Assembly (NCBI GenBank): GCA_964617995.1
Contig: CAZTXD010000117.1
Location: 1-11,812, forward strand
Direction: 5' to 3'
Length of the DNA: 11,812 bases
From: CAZTXD01 sp964617995
Lineage (GTDB): Bacteria; Actinomycetota; Acidimicrobiia; Spongiisociales; ZC4RG35
Shown here: positions 7,196-11,812 of the stretch, piece by piece
Position numbering within the stretch: the stretch's first letter is position 1
Layout: each line of letters opens with the position of its first letter
Notes under the pieces: generated by a model
The model's input: only the letters and a program-made list of their open reading frames with translations
Told to the model about the DNA's origin: nothing
Databases searched by the model: none
Program-made: the position numbers and the translations under genes

Positions 7196-7399
7196 GTGCT
7201 GGAGGCGCTGGTAGCAGCAACCGCCACCACCGGGTTGTTCGCCCTGGCCCGTCACTCACGCCAGGAGACCTTCGTGATCGACCCCCGTCTGGTGGTCGAC
7301 CTCCACGCCGAGGACCGTGATCTCCCCTGTCCGTGGTGCAACGCCGCCACCGACGAGGGGGACGAGCGCTGTCCTTCGTGCGATCGTCGCTTCGGCTAG
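7196..7399 (+). CDS. Small zinc-ribbon protein with a hydrophobic N-terminus
   Basis: A 67-residue protein. Residues 2-18 are hydrophobic (LEALVAATATTGLFALA) and could be a short membrane anchor or an amphipathic helix, followed by the basic RHSRQ. The C-terminal third carries a four-cysteine zinc-ribbon: Cys45-x2-Cys48 (CPWC) and Cys59-x2-Cys62 (CPSC), ending in DRRFG. Such ribbons bind Zn(II) structurally and often mediate protein or nucleic-acid contacts; the partner here is unknown. GTG start with an excellent SD 8 bases upstream. It follows the APH-fold gene by 108 bases with an intervening hairpin, and it converges with mshD. It is real in my view because of the SD and the paired CPxC motifs; its function is not recognised. 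Confidence 0.8.
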   Translation: MLEALVAATATTGLFALARHSRQETFVIDPRLVVDLHAEDRDLPCPWCNAATDEGDERCPSCDRRFG

Positions 7400-7431
7400 A
7401 CCTACGGTATCGCTCCCCACAGCGGCAGCGC

Positions 7432-7457
7432 ACCGGTGAGAGGCCCGTTCTCCGGGT
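7432..7457. terminator. Possible hairpin between convergent genes
   Basis: GAGA at 7438-7441 pairs with TCTC at 7449-7452 around GGCCCGT, and ACC at 7432-7434 with GGT at 7455-7457 outside an internal loop. It lies in the 60-base space between the zinc-ribbon and mshD stops and could serve both. The stem is weak and lacks a T-tract. Confidence 0.25.
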
Positions 7458-7459
7458 GG

Positions 7460-8350
7460 TCATAGGCGGCGCATGAAAGCGCGGTGGACCCTGTCCACCA
7501 CGAAGCCAAGTGCTTCGTAGAGACCGACGGCCCGTTCGTTGTCGGCGTCGGTGTAGAGGAGAACCTCCCGGCAGCCCAGGGTCGCCAGGTACCGCATGCC
7601 CTCGGTGACGAGAGCTTTGCCCAACCCCATGCCCTGGTAGGCGGGCGCCGCCCCGATGATGTAGATCTCACCTTCCCCTCCTGGATGGACCTTCGTCCAG
7701 CAGAAGCCGGCCAGGGTATCGCCATCCCATGCCATGCGGACGCCATCGGGGTCGAACCAATCCATCGCCATGCGGCGGTGCAGGTCGTCGAGCGTCATCG
7801 CGCCGTTGTCGTGGTGATGCACGAACGCAGCGTTGTTCACGGCTATGAGAGCCTCCTCGTCGACGGCCGGTCGGAGGCCCGCCACCGTGATTCCGCCGGG
7901 GAAATCGCTCCGGTCGTCGGTCGGGAGAGAACGGATCATTCGGAAAAGGTCCCGCTCGGGCTCGAAACCGTGTGCGGGCGGGAACCGCTGAGAGTCGGGA
8001 TCGTATGCCCACCACCGCAGGCTGTGTCCTCCCAGTCTCCTGGCGGTCTCAATGGCAGCTTCGACCGCGGATGCCGGCTCGGTGACGCCCGCTCCCAGCA
8101 CGGTCTCCATCGCCCACTCCCCCGCCGCCCGGGCCGGAGCCAAACCGACGTAGGCGACGATCGTGTCACCCTCGGTGGCCAGGATGCCGGTGCCGGGTCG
8201 CCCATCGTCCCGCTCGACGAGGGCCTTCTTGTTCTCGCTGAGGCCGTGACGACCGGTTTCGGCCTCTGCTCTCTGCAGGAAGCGGAGCACCGCCTCCCTG
8301 TCGTCTGGAAGCTCGAGGAGGCGGGTGCGCATGGTGAGACCGTAACTCAC
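7460..8350 (-). CDS. mshD: Mycothiol synthase
   Basis: A GNAT acetyltransferase of 296 residues with two tandem acyltransferase-like halves, as in MshD. MshD acetylates the cysteinyl amine of Cys-GlcN-Ins with acetyl-CoA, the last step of mycothiol synthesis, in the cytoplasm. The C-terminal half holds the acetyl-CoA loop QGMGLGKAL (239-247) and the closing DNERAVGLYEALGF (270-283). Family-typical segments are AVNNAAFVHHHDNG (170-183), MDWFDPDGVRMAW (196-208) and GFCWTKVHPGGEGEIYIIG (215-233). The N-terminal half is more diverged and lacks a clear Q/RxxGxG loop, as expected for the non-catalytic half. GTG start at 8350 with GAGGTGA at 8364-8358 (7-base spacing); an internal ATG at 8332 has no SD. 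It diverges from the patatin-like gene by only 29 bases. Its presence implies a mycothiol-producing actinobacterium. Confidence 0.92.
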   Translation of the reverse strand: MSYGLTMRTRLLELPDDREAVLRFLQRAEAETGRHGLSENKKALVERDDGRPGTGILATEGDTIVAYVGLAPARAAGEWAMETVLGAGVTEPASAVEAAIETARRLGGHSLRWWAYDPDSQRFPPAHGFEPERDLFRMIRSLPTDDRSDFPGGITVAGLRPAVDEEALIAVNNAAFVHHHDNGAMTLDDLHRRMAMDWFDPDGVRMAWDGDTLAGFCWTKVHPGGEGEIYIIGAAPAYQGMGLGKALVTEGMRYLATLGCREVLLYTDADNERAVGLYEALGFVVDRVHRAFMRRL

Positions 8351-8357
8351 ACGCCCG

Positions 8358-8364
8358 TCACCTC
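8358..8364 (-). promoter_or_regulatory. Ribosome binding site for mshD
   Basis: GAGGTGA, read on the minus strand, lies 7 bases before the GTG start at 8350. It supports GTG over the internal ATG at 8332, which has no purine-rich site. It nearly abuts the candidate -10 box of the divergent patatin-like gene. Confidence 0.65.
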
Positions 8365-8370
8365 TATGCT
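8365..8370 (+). promoter_or_regulatory. Candidate -10 box, probable leaderless start of the patatin-like gene
   Basis: TATGCT fits TAnnnT and ends 9 bases before ATG at 8380. A transcript start 6-9 bases after the box would fall at or within a few bases of the ATG. No SD precedes that ATG (CATCCGCTC), so a leaderless mRNA, common in actinobacteria, is the simplest reading. Confidence 0.5.
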
Positions 8371-8379
8371 CATCCGCTC

Positions 8380-9345
8380 ATGAGTCGAGTAGGCCTGGTG
8401 CTGGGCGCCGGCGGCATCACCGGTGCCGCCTTTCAGATCGCGACGTTGATGGCAATGGAGCTGGCCTGCGATTGGGATCCCAACGACTCCGATGTGGTCC
8501 TCGGGACCTCCGGCGGCGCCTTCGTGGCTTCCCTGGTTCGGGCGGGGTGTCTGGAGCTCGATTCGCTCGTCAGACCCGGTGAGGATCGAGACGGGGTCGC
8601 CGACCGGATCCGAGGTCATGTGTTCGTGAAGCGACCTCGCGCCCACCTCGGACGTTGGGTCAGGAGTGGTTTGCTTCCCGGGTTGAGACGCCCCGGGGTG
8701 ACGATGTTGATGGGCTCGCCCGCCCGATACGATCCCGCCGGTCTGGCGGGATGGGTGGAGGAACAGATCGGGATGCATGCTCATCGTTGGCCGTCCCGAG
8801 CGACGGTCATAGCCGCCTACGACATCCTCGCCCGGGAACGGGTGGCTTTCGGGACGGTGTCGGCGCCCGAAGTGTCGCTGGCGGATGCCGTGGCGGCCAG
8901 CTCTGCCATCCCGCTGCTGTTCCATCCCCATGTCGTGGATGGGCGAGCCTACGTTGACGGGGGGGTGGCGTCGGGCACCCACCTCGACCTGATGCTGGGA
9001 TCCGAGGACCCCCTCGACCTGGTGATCGTGATAGCGCCCATGGCGGCGCTGGACGAGCGTCCCGGGGCTTGGGCCCACGAGCGTCTGTTCGACCGGGTCG
9101 GGTGCCGCTCACTCGACGAGGAACTGGCGTTGGTCAGAGCAGCCTGGCCGTCGACGGAGCTGCTGGTCATCCGCCCCTCACCGGCGGTGCTGTCGTCCAT
9201 GCGTCCCAACCCCATGGCCGCCGACGCGGCGGTGCCAACGTTCATTCGGACTCTCGGCGCGATGAAGCGGAAGCTGGCCGAGCCGGAGGTGTGGGGGCTC
9301 CTCGACGGCCACCTGCGGCGAAAGCGTCTGAAGGTAGCCCGCTGA
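8380..9345 (+). CDS. Patatin-like phospholipase family protein
   Basis: A predicted Ser-Asp dyad lipid acyl hydrolase of 321 residues. The family's three signatures are in order: the oxyanion-hole glycine motif GAGGITGAAFQ (9-19), the nucleophile elbow GTSGG with Ser44 (42-46), and DGG with the dyad Asp193 following AIPLLFHPHVVDGRAYV. No signal peptide is seen; the N-terminus goes straight into the first strand (MSRVGLVLGAGG), so it is probably cytoplasmic or peripheral to the membrane. The C-terminal region ends in a basic tail (LRRKRLKVAR). The substrate is unknown; bacterial members act on phospholipids or lysophospholipids. The start at 8380 has no SD and may be leaderless. It is divergent from mshD (29 bases) and convergent with pirin (4 bases). 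Confidence 0.9.
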   Translation: MSRVGLVLGAGGITGAAFQIATLMAMELACDWDPNDSDVVLGTSGGAFVASLVRAGCLELDSLVRPGEDRDGVADRIRGHVFVKRPRAHLGRWVRSGLLPGLRRPGVTMLMGSPARYDPAGLAGWVEEQIGMHAHRWPSRATVIAAYDILARERVAFGTVSAPEVSLADAVAASSAIPLLFHPHVVDGRAYVDGGVASGTHLDLMLGSEDPLDLVIVIAPMAALDERPGAWAHERLFDRVGCRSLDEELALVRAAWPSTELLVIRPSPAVLSSMRPNPMAADAAVPTFIRTLGAMKRKLAEPEVWGLLDGHLRRKRLKVAR

Positions 9346-9349
9346 CGGA

Positions 9350-10303
9350 TCACTCGGCGGGGATGCTGCCAAGGCGGCCCTGCTGATAGTCCTCTACGGC
9401 CGTGGCGAGCTCTGCGTGGGTGTTCATCACGAAGGGCCCCATCCACGCCACGGGTTCGCCGATGGGTCTCCCCCCGATCAGCAGCACGTCGAGGTCGGGG
9501 CTGCGCGTTTCCTGACGCATGCCGGCCGTGATCGTCATCACGTCGCCGGGTCCGAAGAGAGCGAGTTGTCCAGACCGTATCGGGCGGGCTTCCGTCCCGA
9601 CGGTTCCCTGTCCCGACAGCACATAGGCGAGGGCGTTGAACTCCGGCCTCCACGGGATGCGGAGACGAGCACCGGGCGAGACCGTGGCATGAACCATGGT
9701 CATGGGTGTGTGGGTGGAACCAGGTCCTTCCACCCCGGCGACCTCACCGGCGATCAGACGGAGGAGAGCTCCCCCATCCGATGACGAGAGGAGGGCGACG
9801 TCCCCTCCCCGCAGATCTTGGTAGCGGGGAGCGGTGAACTTCAGAGCGGCCGGGAGATTTACCCACAGTTGGAAGCCGTGGAATAGCCCGCCCGACATGA
9901 CCAGATGCTCGGGAGGTGTCTCGATGTGGAGGATCCCGGAACCGGCCGTCATCCACTGGGTATCACCGTTGGTGATGCTCCCACCGCCTCCGTTGGAGTC
10001 GCGGTGGTCGAATATGCCGTCGATCATGTAGGTGACGGTCTCGAAGCCTCGGTGGGGATGCCAGGGCGTGCCTTTGGGCTCACCGGGGGCGTACTCCACC
10101 TCGCCCATCTGGTCGAGGTGGACGAACGGGTCGAGGTCGGTCAAATCGACCCCGGCGAAGGCTCGTCGCACGGGAAATCCTTCGCCTTCGAAACCGCGAG
10201 GAGCCGTCGTGATCGAGCGCACGGGTCGATCCAGTGGACCGACCGCGGCCGGTTCGGCTACCCGCGGAAGGGAGAGTACGTCGGATACGGTGACGGCAGG
10301 CAT
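9350..10303 (-). CDS. Pirin family protein
   Basis: A two-domain cupin-fold protein of 317 residues. The N-terminal domain contains all four metal ligands known from human pirin: His82 and His84 in WHPHRGFETVTYMIDG, and His126 and Glu128 in GSGILHIETP. The C-terminal half has the family-typical EFNALAYVLSGQGTVG and ends GPFVMNTHAELATAVEDYQQGRLGSIP. Bacterial pirins bind Fe or similar metals. Some have quercetinase activity and others bind and modulate metabolic enzymes; the role here cannot be told. One published pirin partner is pyruvate dehydrogenase, but nothing here links this protein to it. ATG at 10303 has TGGAG about 6 bases upstream. A candidate -10 (10319-10314) and a perfect dyad (10324-10338) upstream suggest regulation. 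It converges on the patatin gene with a 4-base gap and no terminator. Confidence 0.93.
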   Translation of the reverse strand: MPAVTVSDVLSLPRVAEPAAVGPLDRPVRSITTAPRGFEGEGFPVRRAFAGVDLTDLDPFVHLDQMGEVEYAPGEPKGTPWHPHRGFETVTYMIDGIFDHRDSNGGGGSITNGDTQWMTAGSGILHIETPPEHLVMSGGLFHGFQLWVNLPAALKFTAPRYQDLRGGDVALLSSSDGGALLRLIAGEVAGVEGPGSTHTPMTMVHATVSPGARLRIPWRPEFNALAYVLSGQGTVGTEARPIRSGQLALFGPGDVMTITAGMRQETRSPDLDVLLIGGRPIGEPVAWMGPFVMNTHAELATAVEDYQQGRLGSIPAE

Positions 10304-10313
10304 GGGCTACTCC

Positions 10314-10319
10314 AGTGTA
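10314..10319 (-). promoter_or_regulatory. Candidate -10 box for the pirin gene
   Basis: TACACT, read on the minus strand, fits TAnnnT. It lies 10 bases before the ATG at 10303 and overlaps the start of the SD region by proximity, so the leader would be very short. No consensus -35 is found at 17 bases. It stands next to the dyad at 10324-10338. Confidence 0.3.
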
Positions 10320-10323
10320 GATC

Positions 10324-10338
10324 GTTGCGATGTGCAAC
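10324..10338. promoter_or_regulatory. Operator-like dyad upstream of pirin
   Basis: GTTGC-GATGT-GCAAC is a perfect 5-5-5 inverted repeat in the 85-base space between the pirin start and the stop of the upstream small gene. Its position just upstream of the candidate -10 would let a bound regulator block or aid transcription. The size fits a dimeric helix-turn-helix regulator, but no regulator gene is in the window. A 5-base arm pair can occur by chance. Confidence 0.35.
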
Positions 10339-10388
10339 TACTGTTTCGCCTTGGGTATTCCCCGGTTGCCGGGATGAATCGGTGGCGA

Positions 10389-10583
10389 TCAGCCGTGACG
10401 ACGGCGGAGGATGCGCGGCATCCAGTCGCAATCGCCGCGTTCGAGTGCCTCCTCTACCTCGGCGAGGGCGTGCTGTTCGCAGCGGAGACCTGACGGGGTA
10501 TCGGCCCAGGCGGGTTGCTGGCAACGCTCGCATTCGGGAAGGGCTCGGGCGGTTCTCCGTTCGAAGACGCTCAGTGCTGTCAT
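10389..10583 (-). CDS. Small Cys/His-rich protein, putative zinc finger
   Basis: A 64-residue protein that I do not recognise. It has a possible metal site Cys18-x2-Cys21 (CERC) with Cys35-x2-His38 (CEQH), 13 residues apart, then a helical stretch HALAEVEEALERGDCDW and a basic tail RILRRRHG. The spacing suits a single treble-clef or zinc-ribbon finger. The proposed start is ATG at 10583, preceded only by a weak AAAGAAG; the frame is open for another 14 codons upstream to a TAG. It lies upstream of pirin on the same strand, 85 bases away, with a probable promoter between. It overlaps a longer minus-strand frame (10258-11121) whose translation here is Arg/Pro-rich and shadow-like. Support rests on the ordered Cys/His pattern and balanced composition. 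Confidence 0.6.
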   Translation of the reverse strand: MTALSVFERRTARALPECERCQQPAWADTPSGLRCEQHALAEVEEALERGDCDWMPRILRRRHG

Positions 10584-10698
10584 GGACTTCTTTATCGACT
10601 CGACCGTCGACCCAGCCGATGGCTAGATCGAACATCCCCCGAGTGACTAGTTCCTTCTTGGCAGGAGTTTGCTTCACCTCCTTTTCGGTAGGGACCAT
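10584..10698 (-). other. Coding-like stretch upstream of the Cys/His-rich gene
   Basis: An ATG at 10698 opens a frame that reads MVPTEKEVKQTPAKKELVTR and continues with MFDLAIGWVDGRVDKEVHD, a plausible soluble helical sequence. After about 10580 the same frame becomes Arg/Pro-rich and is the shadow of the Cys/His-rich gene. The two good segments are in frames that differ by +1. This could be the N-terminal part of one gene broken by a frameshift or an assembly error, or chance. Minus-strand AAAAGGAGGTGA at 10685-10674 matches an anti-SD complement perfectly, but no start codon follows at a usable distance. Confidence 0.25.
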
Positions 10699-10733
10699 GC
10701 AGGCACCGCCACCGCTTCGGCGGCGTTGCCTGC
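10699..10733. other. UUCG-capped hairpin in a non-coding stretch
   Basis: GCAGGCA at 10699-10705 pairs perfectly with TGCCTGC at 10727-10733. Within it, CCGC and GCGG close a TTCG loop (C-UUCG-G on the plus strand, an exceptionally stable tetraloop), with an asymmetric internal loop between. No T-tract follows on either strand. It lies in the 264-base space between the Cys/His-rich gene and the cupin gene. It may be a structured leader or terminator-like element for either side; its role is unknown. Confidence 0.45.
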
Positions 10734-10847
10734 CCGTGGGTACCGGCGGGATCGAACGTCGGCCATGGACGCCTAGCAGATCAACCCGCCCGTCACGTCC
10801 ACCAAGCGTTAACGTCCCGGGGATCGGTCGCGGGTCGAGAGAAAGAC

Positions 10848-11369
10848 GTGTCGTTACAGGGTCAGGTCCACATCGGCCGAAACGGACGCCGGGAGTTCCT
10901 CCAAACCGGTGAGGAGACGAACGGTCGCCTCGTCGAGATGAGAGTGACGTACCCCCCTCGGACGTCCTTTCCGTTCGCGCACCTGCACCCGTACCAGACC
11001 GAGACATTCTCCGTCGAGGCCGGCGAGTTGGTCGTACGGATCGATGGGGAGGAATCACTGAACCGATCCGGTGACACCTTCGTGGTTCCGCCGGGAGCCG
11101 TGCACCAGATGCGCAATGCATCCGACGACGAGAGCACCGTCAACTGGAGGGTGGAGCCGGCCTTGCGAACGGCCGAGTTTTTCGCTGTGAGTCATCTGGT
11201 CGAGAGCGCGGGACTACTCGAGCATGCTCTGCTGGTCTCCACGTATCGCGACGAGTTCCGGCTGGCCGGCTCCCCCCTGATGCGCGCGGGAGTCGTCCTG
11301 GTGGCGACACTCGCCCGACTGGCGGGAAGGTCGCTTCCGTCCCCGGGTGGTGAAGGGAGTGGGCGCTAG
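10848..11369 (+). CDS. Single-domain cupin protein
   Basis: A 173-residue protein with both conserved cupin motifs intact. Motif 1 is HLHPYQTETFSVEAG, giving His45, His47 and Glu52. Motif 2 is GDTFVVPPGAVHQMRN, giving His86. These four residues are the usual ligands for a divalent metal such as Fe or Mn. The C-terminal part (about 105-160) is helical and partly hydrophobic (AEFFAVSHLVESAGLLEHALL; MRAGVVLVATLARLAG), resembling a small helical cap or membrane-associating tail. The cupin family covers dioxygenases, isomerases, and sugar or ligand binding proteins, so the reaction cannot be named. The start is GTG at 10848 with only a weak AGAGAAAG site upstream; no better in-frame start is evident. 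The following VOC gene is 54 bases on, in the same direction. Confidence 0.82.
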   Translation: MSLQGQVHIGRNGRREFLQTGEETNGRLVEMRVTYPPRTSFPFAHLHPYQTETFSVEAGELVVRIDGEESLNRSGDTFVVPPGAVHQMRNASDDESTVNWRVEPALRTAEFFAVSHLVESAGLLEHALLVSTYRDEFRLAGSPLMRAGVVLVATLARLAGRSLPSPGGEGSGR

Positions 11370-11390
11370 TCGGACCGAACCACTGACCTC

Positions 11391-11396
11391 TACTGT
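11391..11396 (+). promoter_or_regulatory. Candidate -10 box for the VOC gene
   Basis: TACTGT fits TAnnnT and lies 27 bases before the ATG at 11424, in the short space after the cupin gene. No convincing -35 is present. It would give the VOC gene its own transcript, although read-through from the cupin gene is equally possible. Confidence 0.3.
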
Positions 11397-11423
11397 GGGG
11401 GCAATCGGCAGACTGGGTTGAAT

Positions 11424-11812
11424 ATGACCGTCGTTGGCGTCCATCACGTCCAGCTCGCCATGCCTCCCGGGGGCGAGGACGAGGCCATCGTTTTCTACGA
11501 GGGACTCCTCGGAGTCGCTCGGGTTCCCAAACCGACGCACCTCGAAGCGCGGGGTGGCTGCTGGTTTGAGTCCGCCGGCGTGCGGATCCACCTGGGCGTC
11601 GAGGATGGCTTCCGCCCTGCTCACAAGGCCCACCCCGGTCTGTTAGTGGAGGATCTCGCCGGGCTTCGTAGACGCCTCGAGGATGCCGGCGTCGAGGTGA
11701 CGTTCGACCAACCCCTCTCCGGGTTCGATCGGGTCTACGTCTTGGACCCCTTCGGGAACCGAATTGAGCTCTTGGAGCCCACCGAGTTCGAGATGCCGGT
11801 GATCGGCGGCAC
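11424..11812 (+). CDS. VOC (glyoxalase/bleomycin resistance fold) protein, 3' end cut by window
   Basis: The frame is open from ATG at 11424 to the window end, 129 codons, with no stop reached. The vicinal-oxygen-chelate layout is clear: MTVVGVHHVQLAMP opens the first strand with a potential metal ligand at His7/His8, then AIVFYEGLLGV, a GVRIHLGVED strand, an AHPGLLVEDLAGLRRRLEDAGVEV helix, and VYVLDPFGNRIELLEP carrying the typical final glutamate. A typical single-domain VOC protein is about 120-140 residues, so only a few residues are probably missing. Family members include glyoxalase I, dioxygenases, epimerases and antibiotic-binding proteins; the function here is open. The SD is weak (GGG before TTGAAT). 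It follows the cupin gene in the same direction. Confidence 0.88.
   Translation, partial: MTVVGVHHVQLAMPPGGEDEAIVFYEGLLGVARVPKPTHLEARGGCWFESAGVRIHLGVEDGFRPAHKAHPGLLVEDLAGLRRRLEDAGVEVTFDQPLSGFDRVYVLDPFGNRIELLEPTEFEMPVIGG

Noticed and set aside
10674..10685. Minus-strand perfect Shine-Dalgarno match AAAAGGAGGTGA
   Set aside because: No ATG, GTG or TTG follows within the usable 4-14 bases; the nearest ATG is about 38 bases away. Probably a chance result of a Lys-Glu-Val codon run or a fortuitous match.
10736..10770. tRNA T-arm-like sequence around GGGATCGAACGTC
   Set aside because: The flanking bases do not form the 5-bp T stem, and no acceptor, D or anticodon arm can be built nearby.
9905..10912. 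Long plus-strand frame of 335 codons antisense to pirin
   Set aside because: It is antisense to the well-supported pirin gene, low-complexity Arg/Ser/Gly-rich, and has no recognisable motif.
10258..11121. Long minus-strand frame of 287 codons
   Set aside because: It runs across the cupin gene and the pirin and Cys/His gene region. Its translation is Arg/Pro/Gly-rich with no domain, typical of a GC-rich shadow frame. Only a short segment (10584-10698) looks coding-like and is noted separately.

Overview
This window reads as chromosomal DNA of a high-GC actinobacterium (Actinomycetota). The clearest marker is a mycothiol synthase gene (mshD), because mycothiol is the thiol of this phylum. A FusA2-type EF-G paralog, frequent GTG starts, TAnnnT-type -10 boxes and one probable leaderless start fit the same picture. 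A class such as Acidimicrobiia is my guess from overall style and is not shown by the sequence. A run of exactly 10 Ns at 3591-3600 shows this is a draft scaffold, probably metagenomic.

Layout. Positions 1-206 are a leader with a candidate promoter. Then come an EF-G-like GTPase (207-2255, +) and citrate synthase gltA (2270-3556, +), 14 bases apart and probably one operon. Between gltA and the next, convergent gene lies an unusual 30-bp perfect inverted repeat containing the assembly gap (3557-3676). The minus strand then carries thrS (4152-6086) and a translationally coupled small membrane protein (3682-4155), sharing an ATGA. Divergent from thrS is an aminoglycoside-phosphotransferase-fold protein whose catalytic loop is degenerate (6242-7087, +). 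It is followed by a strong hairpin and a small zinc-ribbon protein (7196-7399, +). mshD (7460-8350, -) and a patatin-like lipase (8380-9345, +) diverge from only 29 bases. A pirin (9350-10303, -) converges on the patatin gene with a 4-base gap. Upstream of pirin, in the same direction, is a small Cys/His-rich protein (10389-10583, -). A cupin gene (10848-11369, +) and a VOC/glyoxalase gene running off the end (11424-11812, +) close the window.

How the genes relate. This is mostly core metabolism: translation (EF-G-like, ThrRS), the TCA cycle entry (citrate synthase) and thiol redox (MshD). Small accessory metalloproteins are interspersed (zinc ribbon, Cys/His protein, pirin, cupin, VOC). I see no insertion sequence, prophage, CRISPR array, toxin-antitoxin or defence module, rRNA or tRNA. 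The features most worth a second look are the inverted repeat around the gap, the pseudokinase-like catalytic loop, the motif-3 deviation in ThrRS, the dyad in the pirin promoter, and the unexplained DNA at 10584-10847.
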